Source: JACQAI01 sp035507915 (GTDB taxonomy: Bacteria; Pseudomonadota; Alphaproteobacteria; Elsterales; Elsteraceae). Taken from it: a stretch of DNA of 13,737 nt. The stretch spans positions 1 to 13,737 of the forward strand of contig DATJNS010000001.1 of assembly GCA_035507915.1 (NCBI GenBank). The letters run 5' to 3'. The notes under the pieces are model-generated. The model made no database searches and was not told the DNA's origin. It saw only the letters and a list, made by a program, of their open reading frames with translations. Within the stretch, counting starts at the first letter, position 1; each line of letters starts with the position of its first letter. The position numbers and the translations under genes were made by a program. Shown here piece after piece: positions 13,318 to 13,737 of this stretch.

Positions 13318-13737
13318 CTACGGCGTCAGCAGCGCGACGAGCGCGCTCGTGCTCGGCAGGCTGTCGAGCCGGTCGATCAGCGTGATCAATGCCTCGCCGG
13401 CCGCCGGCGCGAGCCCGGCGTAGCGCCAGCAGGCGCGGAATTTCGCGAGGTGCCGCTCGCGGTCGAGCGGCGCGTCGGGACTGCCTAGCACCGCCGGCAG
13501 GTCGATCGCATGGCGTTCGCCGCCCTTGAGCGCGATCTCGACGCATTGCGGGTTGAGCGCGTTGGGATCGGGGTTGTCGTCGATCACCACCGCAACGCGC
13601 GCGGCGAGCGCGTGGAGCGCGGGATCGGCCAGCCGCTGGGCCGAGAAATCGTCGAGCTCGACCGTGCCGCGGGTGAGCGCGAGCGCACCTACGAACGCCA
13701 TGCACAACCGGGCGTAGTTGACCGGCGGGTCGCGCCG
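13318..13737 (-). CDS. MmgE/PrpD family protein, 5' part cut by the right edge
   Basis: Only the last 139 residues are inside the window; the frame is open through the right edge. The segment NYARLCMAFVGALALTRG, a following DPALHALAARVAVVID stretch, and a C-terminal HLAKFRACWRYAGL...L region match the second domain of MmgE/PrpD proteins. That family includes 2-methylcitrate dehydratase, cis-aconitate decarboxylase and iminodisuccinate epimerase. The substrate cannot be read from this part. It precedes the binding-protein gene by 56 bp on the same strand and probably heads, or sits early in, the transporter-amidohydrolase operon. A dehydratase or epimerase acting on a product of the imported compound would fit, but this is inference. 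The family call is fairly firm; the function is not. Confidence 0.85.
   Translation of the reverse strand, partial: RRDPPVNYARLCMAFVGALALTRGTVELDDFSAQRLADPALHALAARVAVVIDDNPDPNALNPQCVEIALKGGERHAIDLPAVLGSPDAPLDRERHLAKFRACWRYAGLAPAAGEALITLIDRLDSLPSTSALVALLTP

Noticed and set aside
1..13737. tRNA or rRNA genes, CRISPR repeats, insertion sequences, prophage or restriction genes
   Set aside because: Looked for on both strands and none seen; the ccrM methyltransferase is solitary and of the cell-cycle type, not part of a restriction system.

Overview
The window is a gene-dense, very GC-rich (about 70 % by eye) stretch of bacterial chromosome. A CcrM-type GANTC adenine methyltransferase with its C-terminal domain, next to rnhB and followed by cpoB, points to an alphaproteobacterium. 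The base composition and the many catabolic and ABC-transport genes would suit a soil or rhizosphere member of the Rhodospirillales/Hyphomicrobiales type, but the genus cannot be fixed from this sequence alone. I see 14 protein genes, two cut by the window edges. There are no RNA genes, insertion sequences, prophage genes or CRISPR arrays. The longest gene-free gaps are 168 bp (873-1040) and 162 bp (2856-3017), so no unexplained stretch exceeds 300 bp.

Left block (1-2855, minus strand): rnhB (RNase HII), then ccrM, then cpoB (Tol-Pal coordinator, running off the left edge). The 75-bp AT-rich ccrM leader holds two GANTC sites, the recognition sequence of the encoded enzyme. A strong hairpin lies just after the ccrM stop.

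Middle block (3018-9063): a promoter candidate drives a two-gene plus-strand unit. It encodes a 745-residue membrane-anchored EF-hand-like protein of unknown function, translationally coupled (GTGA overlap) to a DUF1028 protein. A 33-nt near-perfect palindrome separates it from a minus-strand pair: an ATC-hydrolase-family protein and a tandem NIPSNAP protein. Divergent from these is a plus-strand pair coupled by an ATGA overlap: an MTHFR-family flavoprotein and an aldo/keto reductase.

Right block (9084-13737, minus strand): an apparent five-gene operon running leftward. It encodes an MmgE/PrpD-family protein (cut by the right edge), an NMT1/THI5-type periplasmic binding protein, an ABC ATPase, an ABC permease and an AtzA/TrzN-type amidohydrolase. 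The layout suggests uptake and hydrolysis (deamination or dechlorination-like chemistry) of a small nitrogenous, possibly heterocyclic compound. The substrate is not evident.

Most of the window is ordinary alphaproteobacterial chromosome. The parts most worth a second look are the EF-hand/DUF1028 pair, the self-targeting GANTC leader of ccrM, and the uncharacterised transporter-amidohydrolase operon.
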